Program-made: the position numbers and the translations under genes
Shown: positions 13,192 to 23,661 of the stretch, in pieces
Layout: each line of letters starts with the position of its first letter
Position numbering within the stretch: position 1 is the first letter of the stretch
Notes under the pieces: model-generated
Databases searched by the model: none
Told to the model about the DNA's origin: nothing
What the model saw: only the letters and a program-made list of their open reading frames with translations
Source: Limnoperna fortunei
Lineage: Eukaryota; Mollusca; Bivalvia; Mytilida; Modiolidae
DNA: 64,000 nucleotides
Reading direction: 5' to 3'
Assembly (NCBI GenBank): GCA_944474755.1
Contig: OX104114.1
Location: forward strand, 46,999,070 to 47,063,069

Positions 13192-13458
13192 CAGGGCGGT
13201 AACTACCATTGAGGCAACTGAGGCAGCTGCCTCCTCTAGGTTTACAGCAACAAAAAATAGAGTGTGTATTTTACTTCGAAATATATTACGTAAAGAATTA
13301 AGTACAAAATAAAGAAATTCTCTAAACTGATTGTTTTAATTCAATATTGTTAAAATAAGGGGGGAAATGTGTAATTTTACATTGATTTTTGCAAAATTTT
13401 CATCCGGCGGCCCCCAAGCCCATGCCTCCTCTATTTTCTGACCGTAGTTAAGGCCCTG
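13192..13458. mobile_element. small inverted-repeat element with 5-bp target duplication
   Basis: The ends read cagggcggtaactacc and, reverse-complemented on the right, cagggccttaactacgg. The element is flanked on both sides by aatac (13187-13191 and 13459-13463). It is 267 bp with no ORF, so non-autonomous. CAGGG ends recall hAT-like elements, but these usually make 8-bp duplications, so the superfamily is open. Confidence 0.65.
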
Positions 13459-14805
13459 AATACTTTTAATTTAGTATTGTAGCCTATGTAATTGAAGTTT
13501 TATTCAACAATTATCTGTTGGTTTCATATTGTGTAGGTGTAGATTTTTTATTTTTATGTCCAGCCAACACAAGTTTATTTGAATGTTCATTTTCAGTCTG
13601 TTCATTCGTCTGTTTGTTTGTCCATCCCACCAGTTATAAAATGATGACATCTCTTCACTGACAGACACAATTCTGTATTGAAATATTTTAACATTAACTT
13701 AGAAAAAGTTAGTGTTTACCAATATGTGCCATTCAGTGTCACTGAGATACATTTTTGGCACGGTTGCAGCCTGGGTTAGAGTATGATGGTATTTTGTGTA
13801 ATCAACTCCTCCTACAGTTTTGAACTCATTTTTCTGAAGCTTGATCATAGACATAAAACACACAAAAATCTATATTTATCCTCTATAGGTTCCGTCATTA
13901 TTGATATATATGTGGTTGTAGTTTTATTTTTTATAATTTTTTTTTGACAGGTATAATTTTTTTCATAGTAATGTATGTAGTATATATTATTTTTGTCTAG
14001 CTCAGACTAGAATTAAAACAGTATTCTTTTCTAAGAATTGACACCTACCTCAATGTATATTACATATTCTCTTTTTATATTTTATAGACACATATATGAC
14101 ATTTTTGTTCATATGTGTTTAGTTATCATATGTACAGACAGTATTGAAGGTTGAGAATTATTACGAGTCTCAAATACTGCATTGCCCCCACAAACATTTG
14201 AAAGTTTATCTTTTGAAAAATAAAGCAATCTGAAAAAACCCAATGTTATCTTCGCTCAGTTTATTTCATACTACTTCGCTATATATGTACTGATGTCAAT
14301 CAGGTTTTCAAAAGGGTGGTTATTTTAACTGCCAACATATTTGTTTTGTTTTTGGACAGGGTTTTCAACAAAACGTGAAAAACAAAATTTTCTTGCATCT
14401 TTTAATTTCAGCTTTAGGTATATAAATGACTTTCTGGCTCATATCATTCCTTTGATCTTGAAATTATAATATACCAAGTCTGCTTCTTACTCTGGCCTTT
14501 ACCTGGAAAATATTCAAAATGAGGAATCACTGAGATCACAATTGGGTGACAAACTAGTTGATCTACTTTCATTGCTCTGTAGCAATATTCCAGCAGCACA
14601 TCCATATGGGGTTTATATATCTCATACTAGTATAATATTCCATTTGCCTCCTTTCTGAATTTGTGTACAGAGGATAGCTGATGAGAAAACAATGATTCAT
14701 ACCAGTGTGATTAATGCTTTCACTTTTAAAATTATGGTGACTTGGGATTTTTCTATCAAAATCAGTTCATTTGACTTCAGTAACAAAACAAGTGTCGCAC
14801 ATGAA

Positions 14806-15903
14806 ACAGAACTGCTTCACCCAAGTGGGGGGCATTGTTACAGAACTGCTTCACCCAAGTGGGGGGCATTGTTACAGAACTGCTTCACCCAAGTGGGGGG
14901 GCATTGTTACAGAACTGCTTCACCCAAGTGGGGGGCATTGTTACAGAACTGATTCACCCAAGTGGGGGGCATTGTTACAGAACTGATTCACCCAAGTGGG
15001 GGGCATTGTTACAGAACTGCTTCACCTAAGTGGGGGGGGGGGCATTGTTACAGAACTGATTCACCCAAGTGGGGGGCATTGTTACAGAACTGCTTCACCC
15101 AAGTGGGGGCATTGTTACAGAACTGATTCACCCAAGTGGGGGGCATTGTTACAGAACTGCTTCACCTAAGTGGGGGGCATTGTTACAGAACTGATTCACC
15201 CAAGTGGGGGGCATTGTTACAGAACTGATTCACCCAAGTGGGGGGCATTGTTACAGAACTGATTCACCCAAGTGGGGGGCATTGTTACAGAACTGATTCA
15301 CCCAAGTGGGGGGCATTGTTACAGAACTGATTCACCCAAGTGGGGGGCATTGTTACAGAACTGCTTCACCCAAGTGGGGGGCATTGTTACAGAACTGATT
15401 CACCCAAGTGGGGGGCATTGTTACAGAACTGCTTCACCCAAGTGGGGGCATTGTTACAGAACTGATTCACCCAAGTGGGGGGCATTGTTACAGAACTGCT
15501 TCACCTAAGTGGGGGGCATTGTTACAGAACTGATTCACCCAAGTGGGGGGCATTGTTACAGAACTGATTCACCCAAGTGGGGGGCATTGTTACAGAACTG
15601 ATTCACCCAAGTGGGGGGCATTGTTACAGAACTGATTCACCCAAGTGGGGGGCATTGTTACAGAACTGATTCACCCAAGTGGGGGGCATTGTTACAGAAC
15701 TGCTTCACCCAAGTGGGGGGCATTGTTACAGAACTGATTCACCCAAGTGGGGGCATTGTTACAGAACTGCTTCACCTAAGTGGGGGGCATTGTTACAGAA
15801 CTGATTTACCCAAGTGGGGGGGGGGCATTGTTACAGAACTGATTCACCCAAGTGGGGGGGGGCATTGTTACAGAACTGCTTCACCCAAGTGGGGGGCATT
15901 GTT
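14806..15903. repeat. 34-bp G-run minisatellite, about 32 copies
   Basis: The unit is acagaactgattcacccaag + tggggggcattgtt. The G run varies from 5 to about 10 and one base alternates (gctt/gatt). Since 34 is not a multiple of three, the repeated-peptide ORFs across it appear in all frames and are by-products. It lies between genes. Confidence 0.95.
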
Positions 15904-15905
15904 GC

Positions 15906-17490
15906 TCATATTTAGTTTGCTGTGTTGTTTGTTTTAGCTTGTCTTTTGTAATTTTTCTGGCCACTTGTTCATCTTTTTTTTGTATTGATTAACAATAGTT
16001 TAAAAATGTCTTGGTAAGATATATATATTTTTTTGGATTAGGGAGGGGTAAAGAACAGACTCTGAAATCATTGTTTTTTTAAAGATTTAGAATTTAGAAT
16101 AATTTTTTTTCAACAACATATGTTAGAGTCTTGTTGCACCCAAATAAAAATAGTCTACAATTTGCTACATAATGTACAAATTATTTATATGTATTATTGA
16201 TGATTCTGTGATATTTAAAAAAAATATTTATTGTTGTGATTTATACTTTTTGTTAATATAAATTCTACTAAGTAAACAGTGTTTCAATTTTGCTAAACCA
16301 AGTTATATTGAATTGAATGGTTTTTTAAACCTAATTCCACATATATTTTAAGTAGCATTTATGACCTCTGGTTTTATTTACCACTGAAGTAAATTTTAGG
16401 GAGATCTAGTTAAAAATGATAGTGCTACCATATATACCTCTTGTATGGATATTATCTAAGCTAGTATCCATATTTATGTACAAAATTTGGTTAGAATCCT
16501 TACTTATTTGAACATCAAAACCAGATATTCACAGTGGAATCCATATCTATTTTAAGAACATTACAAACTGATAATATTTGCAGGCTAACAGTAGAATTCA
16601 TGTTGATTTTAACCACAATACAAACTGAAATAAACCAGACGCTCCTGTAGAAAGCATGCCTGTTTCAACAATACAAATTATGAAATAAACCAGTTGCTTA
16701 AATTAAAATGTATTATTATTTCTTGACAAAGTAATCACAGGCAAGATGTTCAATTGAACAACATTATTTATTTCACCAATAATACAAACAATGAAATAGA
16801 CCAGAGGTCCCCAGTAGGATCTGTGTTTATTTCATTAACAAAAAACAAACTATGAACAAACACAAGAGGCTTCCATCAGAATTCTAATTGATTTCACCAA
16901 AAAAATACAAACAATTTAATAGATCTATTCATAAAATAGAACCCATATTTATGAATAAAAACACTAAAATGTACCAGATGCTTCTATGAATATATATATA
17001 TATATATATCTATTTCATTATCAGTATTATTCAGTATTTGTTTATTTCATTATCAATATAAATTATAAATAGAATCAACTGTACCCATTACAATATGTAT
17101 CTCGTTACCAACAATTAAAACTAGGAAATAAACTAGAGACCTCAAGTTCCTTGCGTATCAAACATATGTATAGCATTCTGACAACTTAAATGTGCATTAA
17201 AAACTTAACAAACAGTTATGGTTACTTTCAACCACTATGCTGGGATGATATCAAGACACTTGAATATTAGCAATACACAATGGAGTAAACAATATTTAGC
17301 CATTGTTGATCATATTGATACTGAATTATGGTCTAACAGTTCTTTTTGCAACCTGTTTATGGTCAATGAATATATACGACTGTACTAAAGAATAATTATT
17401 TGTTCAGGAATACTGCATCTTATCTCTTGTATAATTCCTTTCAAGATGTTGTTTGTCATAACAAAATTATCCAATAACCGTTTTTTCTCT
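15906..17490. other. AT-rich intergenic stretch
   Basis: No gene is seen. From about 16510 to 17060 there is a worn, roughly 55-60-base recurrence of 'gaaataaaccaga..ctcc.gtagaat..atgtttatttca'. A short (TA)n run lies at 16990-17009. Confidence 0.4.
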
Positions 17491-17534
17491 CGTTAGCTCA
17501 CCTGGACCGAAGGTCCATGTGAGCTATTGCTATC

Positions 17535-17620
17535 ACTTGGCGTCCGTCGTCCGTCGTCCGTCGTCTGTCGTCCGTCGTCCGTCGTCCGTCGTCCGTCGTC
17601 TGTCGTCCGTCGTCCGTCGT
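17535..17620. repeat. 7-bp gtccgtc tandem run
   Basis: About ten head-to-tail copies of gtccgtc, two of them gtctgtc, inside the left end of the 17.5-kb element. This explains the repetitive arginine/valine/serine ORFs on both strands. Confidence 0.9.
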
Positions 17621-18046
17621 AAACTTTTTCAAAAATCTTCTCCTCTGAAACCACTGGGCCAATTTTTTTCAAACTTGGCCACAATCATCCTTAGGGTTCC
17701 TAGTTTCAAGTTTGTACCCAGGGTGTTGATCAACAGACAAATATGGCCGCTGTTACTAAAAATAGAACATGGGGGTCAACACAGGTTTTTGATCATTATC
17801 TAAAAAACTATAATAGCTATAGAGAAAACCGTTACTTCAAATTGATCAGCACATTAAGGTCTACAATAGTTGCTATTAGTGCGAAGTTGTGTATTGGCTT
17901 ATTGTAGGAGTTATTGCCCTTTTTTGACGATTTTTGACAAAATTTTTGGTATTTACAATATAACCTGAAAAATATACGAGGTAGAGTGAAAGTGTAAATG
18001 GCAAAAATGATCAGCAATAAAAGCCCTACAATTCACTTGATTGGTC

Positions 18047-19036
18047 TGAAATTGTCAGATGACTCTTTATATGAGTTATTGCCCTTAAATGGTAATTTTT
18101 TATGAAATTTTCCGTTTTTGTCCTGTAACTTTAAAACTATAACAGCTAGAGTAAAACTGTAAATAGCAAAAATGATCAACAATACAAGCCCTACAATTCA
18201 CTGTATTAGTCTGAAATTGTCAGATGACTCCTTATAGGAGTTATTGCCCTTAAATGGCAATTTTTTATGAAATTTTCCGTTTTTGTCCTGTAACTTGAAA
18301 ACTATAGCAGCTAGATTGAAACTGTAAATTGCACAAATGATCAGCAATAAAGACCCTACAATTCACTTGATTGGTCTGAAATTGTCAGATGACTCCTTAT
18401 ATGAGTTATTGCCCTTAAATGGTAATTTTTTATGAAATTTTCCGTTTTTGTCTTGTAACTTTAAAACTATAACAGCTAGAGTAAAACTGTAAATAGCAAA
18501 AATGATCAACAATACAAGCCCTACAATTCACTGTATTAGTCTGAAATTGTCAGATGACTCCTTATAGGAGTTATTGCCCTTAAATGGCAATTTTTTATGA
18601 AATTTTCCGTTTTTGTCCTGTAACTTGAAAACTATAGCAGCTAGATTGAAACTGTAAATTGCACAAATGATCAGCAATAAAGACCCTACAATTCACTTGA
18701 TTGGTCTGAAATTGTCAGATGACTCCTAATATGAGTTATTGCCCTTAAATGGTAATTTTTTATGAAATTTTCCGTTTTTGTCCTGTAACTTTAAAACTAT
18801 AACAGCTAGATTGAAACTGTAAATTGCACAAATGATCAGCAATAAAGACCCTACAATTCACTTGATTGGTCTGAAATTGTCAGATGACTCCTTATAGAAG
18901 TTATTGCCCTTAAATTGCAATTTTTTATGAAATTTTCCGTTTTTGTCCTGTAACTTAAAAACCATAGCAGCTAGAGTGAAATAATAAATTGCAAAAATGA
19001 TCAGCAAAAAAGCCCTACAATTCATTTAATTGGTCT
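18047..19036 (+). repeat. 165-bp tandem core repeats, dimeric higher-order array
   Basis: The marker tgaaattgtcagatgactc starts at 18047, 18212, 18377, 18542, 18707, 18872 and 19036, i.e. every 165 (once 164) bases. Two unit types alternate: one has aactttaaaactataacagc and 'caacaatacaagccc', the other aacttgaaaactatagcagc and 'cagcaataaagaccc'. This makes a 330-bp dimer. Confidence 0.9.
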
Positions 19037-20123
19037 GAAATTGTCAGATGACTCCTTATAGGGGTTATTGCCCTTAAATGACAATTTTGTTAAGAAATTT
19101 TCCATTTTTGTCCTGTAACTTGAAAACTATAGTAGCTAGATTAAAACTGTAAATTGCACACACAAATGATCAGCAATAGAAGCCCTACAAATGATTGCTT
19201 AGTCCAAAAATTGCAAGATGACTCTTTATAGGAGTTATTGCCCTTTCATTATGAATTTGGACATATGAACAGTTTTTTAATTATAAATTAGTCTATAACA
19301 CACCTATTAGTAGAGTAAAACTGTAAATTTCTAAAGTACCCTAAAGGACAATGCCTAAAAACCATTTAATTTTCAGAAATTGTGGATGGCACTTTATAGG
19401 AGTTATTGTATTTAACAAATTTTTTGAAGAAATGTTTAGTTTTTGCACAGTAACTTAAAAGCTAAAACAACTAGACTGAAACTGTTAATTTCAAAAATTT
19501 TAATATAGTTTAAGTCATTTGGATTCCAGGTGAGCGATTACAGGCTCCTGGGAGCCTCTAGTCTGCCGACCTGACCCCAGAATTAGGGTGACTTATAGTT
19601 ATTGTACTGCATACGTAACTACTATTATTATCTGTAAACTTTCACGTTTGAATCTTCTTAGTCTTCTACTAATTTTGTATTTTTTTATTTTTGAACCGAT
19701 CTAAAGATGGTCACCACTAATTAGGCACAGTCTTCAACACTGTACACTAAATGAAACGTTTTACATTTCTTCTCGGAGACAAAATTTTAAAACATGTTCA
19801 GGAATGTTGTTTTGATATAAGCGGATGCAATAAAACACATTTACTGATCATTTACTCAGTCTACCAAATACTGACCTCCTATTGGAAAACGATGAACTTA
19901 ATGCTTGAAGTTCCTTATTATAGACAAAAACTTGATTCAAAATACGTCCTTGTAACCAATCAGAATATGACATGTGAGGTATTTATTGCGGGCGTTTTGT
20001 ATTTGCACCGTTCAGATTTTTCCGTTAGTTTTATTATTACCAAGAAGAAAGTTTAAGGGAAGTAGGATTAAAACAAGAGAAGTTCTTTTGAGGAGTTTAA
20101 AAATATATACATCTGCAGGTCAA

Positions 20124-20148
20124 GGACAGTCTATAGTATAGACTGTCC
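20124..20148. repeat. perfect short palindrome
   Basis: ggacagtctat-agt-atagactgtcc: two 11-base arms with a 3-base loop. Confidence 0.85.
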
Positions 20149-21072
20149 CTGTGCAGGTACAAAAGATCTAAAACTGTTTTTCAGAACGTATAACAAACAT
20201 ATATGGTTAACAAAAGTCCGCTACTTAAGTGTTAGTAAGCGAAACTTTTAATGTACTTGGACCTCTACCTTTCTCTAAAATGGTCTCCTGGTGCAACATT
20301 TTTCATGTACGCAGGCTTCACTTTCAAATATAACACCAGATTTGGACTTAATATATAAACATTGAATCCAATGCTCCGGGCGTTACATCCGAATACCGCT
20401 TATACTAACGAGGATATCATGGTCAGGGTACTAGACTACACCTTTCACGTGTAACCAATATAATTCCCGCGCTTGTTGGATTTCTGTTATTTCTGGCATA
20501 CTTGGCTTCCTGTCCTTAGTATTTTGTCCAACTTAATCTTATAGTTATTTAAATGAGAAGGATTTTTCCTTTTCGTGAAATTCCACTATTATTCCAGCAT
20601 TTACGCTTTGTCCTACAGCTCGATCAGCCTTAAAACTTCTAGCTTTAAATTCTATTTGGGATGCCTTTTTCCTCTAAACTCCGGTTTTTCATTAAAAATT
20701 TAAATTTCTAACTCTCCTGTTCCTAGTTCTTGATTACAAAAAATGTTTTTTTCAAAAGTCTAAATCTGCGATTCAGTGTACCTTATTTTATATATATTTA
20801 ATATGTATGAAATTTGACCCTTCTTGATCTCCACATTATGTTGGTTCCAGATGTTTTGAAATTTGGGAAAAGTATGGTAACATGATGTTACGTTATTTTG
20901 AGGAGCTTGAATGTATAAACAAACGCTTGAAAAATCGTTGGAAGTAATGAATACTTGATTACATGTAATTTTTATTCGTTGGTTAACATAAATTTCACCT
21001 ATATTCAGGACGAGAACAAGTTAACAAACTATAACTCAGCCGGGCAAAAGGAAATGGAACAGTGGAGATTAA

Positions 21073-21075
<3 letters not shown>

Positions 21076-21158
<83 letters not shown>
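21076..21158. repeat. (TTGA)n microsatellite
   Basis: About 20 uninterrupted copies of the tetramer ttga. Confidence 0.98.
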
Positions 21159-21951
21159 CCAAAAGACAACTACATAACAGTAAAAGAACGGAATTGGGTT
21201 CGACCTAGGAATTCGTTAAACTTCCTGGTTTTTGTACACATATAATATAACATATGGGTGTTTAAATATTGATTCTGACAAAAAGGTATACCCAATACAA
21301 AGAATACTCCGACAATAAATTACAGTTAATCAATAGATCAGGCACCTTGATTTAGTGTGATTTGGCACAATCTAAGTCTCTACAGTTGTTAACGACTGTC
21401 GTACCTAAACAATTTGTGGGTTTTTGTGGTATTCGTTATTTAAGGTAAGAAATCAATTAAATTTATCAAGTTGATAGCTAGCTAGCAAATATTATTCTGT
21501 GAGCTTGTTTTAAATAGATATAGACAATTATCAAACACTCATCACGAAATTGACAACTGTAATCACTCGTACCTATGGTAGGATTATACCAAAACATAAT
21601 GTAACATCTGTAATTATCTACAAGAGGCATCGTCTAGTCCAATTCCAATATACAAGGAAGTCCTATGTCTGAAAATGTGGGGAATTATTACTTTTGTATC
21701 AATAAATACTAAGGCTATTCTTACTTTTGTGCTTTATCTCCTAAAGAAAAAAATAATCAATGACGGTGGTGCAAAGTTTTAAATTTAAATGATGTTAATA
21801 CTATTGAACCCTTTAACTTCAGTGTTATATTACCACAATTGGAACACAGTTTCAGACAGTGCACGTATTTCAAAATTATGAATAAATACTTTTTTGTAAC
21901 CTACTGGCAGTGTTGCAGAAAGCTTATGAATATTGGCCATTTTGTTTTAAC

Positions 21952-21961
21952 CTTTTTTAGA
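21952..21961 (+). promoter_or_regulatory. probable 3' splice site in the TRIM-like 5' UTR
   Basis: A T-rich tract ending ccttttttag lies 18 bases before the chosen ATG, suggesting that the 5' UTR is split and the coding exon begins just after it. Confidence 0.45.
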
Positions 21962-21978
21962 ATCAATATTAGGAGCCA

Positions 21979-23661
21979 ATGGCAGCAGTTTCTACAGAGT
22001 CGATCTCCTCGTGCGAATTACATCAGTCAGAAGAAGTCAGATTTTATTGCGAGGAATGTAGAATAATGATCTGTGATGACTGTATAGTAGGCGGTCACAG
22101 GAATCATAAAAGTATTAAACTAAAGGAGTTTGGCGCGAAACGACGAATTACAATTCTGAAGGCTGCAGAAGAAGCGGAAAGTACGAAAATACCTAAAATT
22201 GAAACTGCTATACAACAGGCACGAGACAGACAAACACATTTTAGCAAGTCTGTTGAAAGAGAAGCCAATGCAGTAAGACAGAAACGGCTGTTACTTAATG
22301 GTATCTTGGACGAACTTCAATCGGAATTGATGGAGATTTTGCAGGAATCCGATAGAGAAGCAAAACAGGATTTCCAAAGATTTATCAAGAAACAGGAACT
22401 GAAAAAGAAAAAAATAAAAGAAATTGTAGAAGACATTAAGTCGAAGGGAACAGAAATTACCGACACGGAAGTTGCTAAATACGATGTTAAGTTGGACGAG
22501 CTTAATGCTAGTGATCCATATTCTGACACAGTTCCAAGTTTGCAACCACCCCATCATCACTTTAACGACGAATTTGCGACCAAAGAAAAACTTCAACATT
22601 TTATTGGATATATAGAGACGGATTCTTATGCTACAGTAGGCTCAGACGAAATTCCTGAAGTTCCAAATAGAAATATTCCCGTAAAAGAGGGCGAAACAAG
22701 TGTTGAAAGCGCAAATGATGCCTACTTAGAGCCGACAAAGCGATATACCGATCTTATGTGCAGTCAGAAGCGTATTTTCCAAACCATCGCTTCTTTTGAT
22801 TTGGAGAACAGTGTTTCCTACATTGTTCCTAAAGAAGAAATGCTTAAAGCATGGATCATCGAAAACTACATTTCCGAAGTTGACTGTTCCGGGACAAAGC
22901 TTAACCCCAAACTCCTTAAAACTTTAGATCAAAAGGTTATTTCTGCTTGCACAAACAAAAACAACGAGTTACTAATTGGGTTTCAGGATAAACCATCATT
23001 AAAACTACTGCAAGTGGTCAGTAACAAAATAACCAAAAGTAAGTCGTATAGCTTGGTGGGCAGTTTTAGCGTCACTTCCGGTAAAAACAATCTCCAGTGT
23101 ATTTGCAGATCCCCAACATCTGCCGATGACCACGTTGCCTGTCTCCAAGACACAGCTTGTCCGGAGAAGTACATTGTACGCTGGTATTCAAACGGGAAAC
23201 CAACTAATAAAGATCTCTCCTTGACATCAGCCAACATCGATGTAGAATGCCCGATTCAAATTTGCCAGCATCCAGACGGCCTTATCTGCATTGTTTGCCG
23301 CCCAGCTAACAGTTCATCATGGATAATAATTATAGACAGCAATGGTGACCAGAAACTTAGGTATCCACCCAAACAAGAAAAGAAACAAAACGACAAAGCA
23401 GTTGATTTTGTTGGAGCCGGATTTCTTAAAGAAACGACCATCACTATATCGGACAAGGCAAACAATGAACAACTCTTGATAAACCTTGAGGGACAATGCA
23501 TTCAGAAGGACAAATATGACGTCATGCCTTCATTTTGCTGCGTTGATCTTTCAGACAACTTATGGGTGGCGTTCGAGAATGGAAGGATCAAAGTAATTAA
23601 TTACAGACAAGATCATGAATATACAGAGGTCCGAATTAACACTCCATTTAAGTCAACTTGA
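21979..23661 (+). CDS. TRIM-like B-box/coiled-coil protein, single coding exon
   Basis: 560 residues, uninterrupted. The N-terminus is a complete B-box type 2 zinc site: C12, H15, C24, C27, C32, C35, H40 and H43 (CELHQ..., FYCEECRIMICDDC, GGHRNH). A charged coiled coil follows (about 55-165), then an acidic linker. A C-terminal half (about 265-550) has alternating hydrophobic stretches and phrases such as LIGFQDKPSLKLL and NLWVAFENGRIKVINY, which suggest a worn beta-propeller (NHL-like). There is no RING before the B-box, so ubiquitin-ligase activity of its own is not expected. Bivalves have large expansions of such B-box proteins, often linked to immunity; that role is inference here. The ATG (gccaATGG) is close to Kozak and precedes the B-box by 11 codons. 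No assigned one-to-one orthologue. Confidence 0.88.
   Translation: MAAVSTESISSCELHQSEEVRFYCEECRIMICDDCIVGGHRNHKSIKLKEFGAKRRITILKAAEEAESTKIPKIETAIQQARDRQTHFSKSVEREANAVRQKRLLLNGILDELQSELMEILQESDREAKQDFQRFIKKQELKKKKIKEIVEDIKSKGTEITDTEVAKYDVKLDELNASDPYSDTVPSLQPPHHHFNDEFATKEKLQHFIGYIETDSYATVGSDEIPEVPNRNIPVKEGETSVESANDAYLEPTKRYTDLMCSQKRIFQTIASFDLENSVSYIVPKEEMLKAWIIENYISEVDCSGTKLNPKLLKTLDQKVISACTNKNNELLIGFQDKPSLKLLQVVSNKITKSKSYSLVGSFSVTSGKNNLQCICRSPTSADDHVACLQDTACPEKYIVRWYSNGKPTNKDLSLTSANIDVECPIQICQHPDGLICIVCRPANSSSWIIIIDSNGDQKLRYPPKQEKKQNDKAVDFVGAGFLKETTITISDKANNEQLLINLEGQCIQKDKYDVMPSFCCVDLSDNLWVAFENGRIKVINYRQDHEYTEVRINTPFKST

Larger units (their letters stand above)
10653..14805. other. intergenic stretch downstream of PIP5KL1-like gene
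   Basis: No gene was recognised. The first few hundred bases should include the 3' UTR, but no polyadenylation site could be fixed. The stretch contains a truncated SINE, a small 5-bp-TSD element and three related segments beginning 'tattttgtgtaatcaa' (12355, 12524, 13791). ORFs of 60-90 codons here look like chance. Confidence 0.5.
17494..19561 (+). mobile_element. Helitron/pearl-like non-autonomous element with 165-bp core repeats
   Basis: The left end has a near-perfect hairpin (ctcacctggacc-gaa-ggtccatgtgag) followed by ten 7-mers of the gtccgtc type. The core is 165-bp tandem units. The right end has ccaggtgagc, then the hairpin aggctcc-tg-ggagcct followed directly by CTAG. A hairpin just before CTRR is the usual Helitron 3' end, and bivalve 'pearl' elements carry satellite-like core repeats. 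No Rep/helicase ORF is present. The 5' boundary is approximate. Confidence 0.6.
19562..21960. other. intergenic region upstream of the TRIM-like gene
   Basis: No gene was recognised. A 101-codon plus-strand ORF at 19751-20056 shows no family resemblance and was not called. A perfect 11-bp-arm palindrome is at 20124-20148 and a TTGA microsatellite at 21076-21158. The promoter and 5' exon of the TRIM-like gene probably lie in this stretch, but no core promoter could be pinned down. Confidence 0.4.

Noticed and set aside
14692..15937. Several ORFs with repeated peptides across the G-run minisatellite
   Set aside because: The 34-base unit shifts frame each time, so all frames show the same peptides in turn. 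No splice or start context supports coding.
17493..17803. Arginine/serine-repeat ORFs on both strands
   Set aside because: They are translations of the 7-bp gtccgtc run at the left end of a mobile element.
19751..20056. 101-codon plus-strand ORF
   Set aside because: No family resemblance, no conserved-looking composition and no splice context; AT-rich chance ORF or old repeat remnant.
22291..23501. Minus-strand ORFs opposite the TRIM-like gene
   Set aside because: Shadows of the 560-codon plus-strand frame, which carries the B-box.
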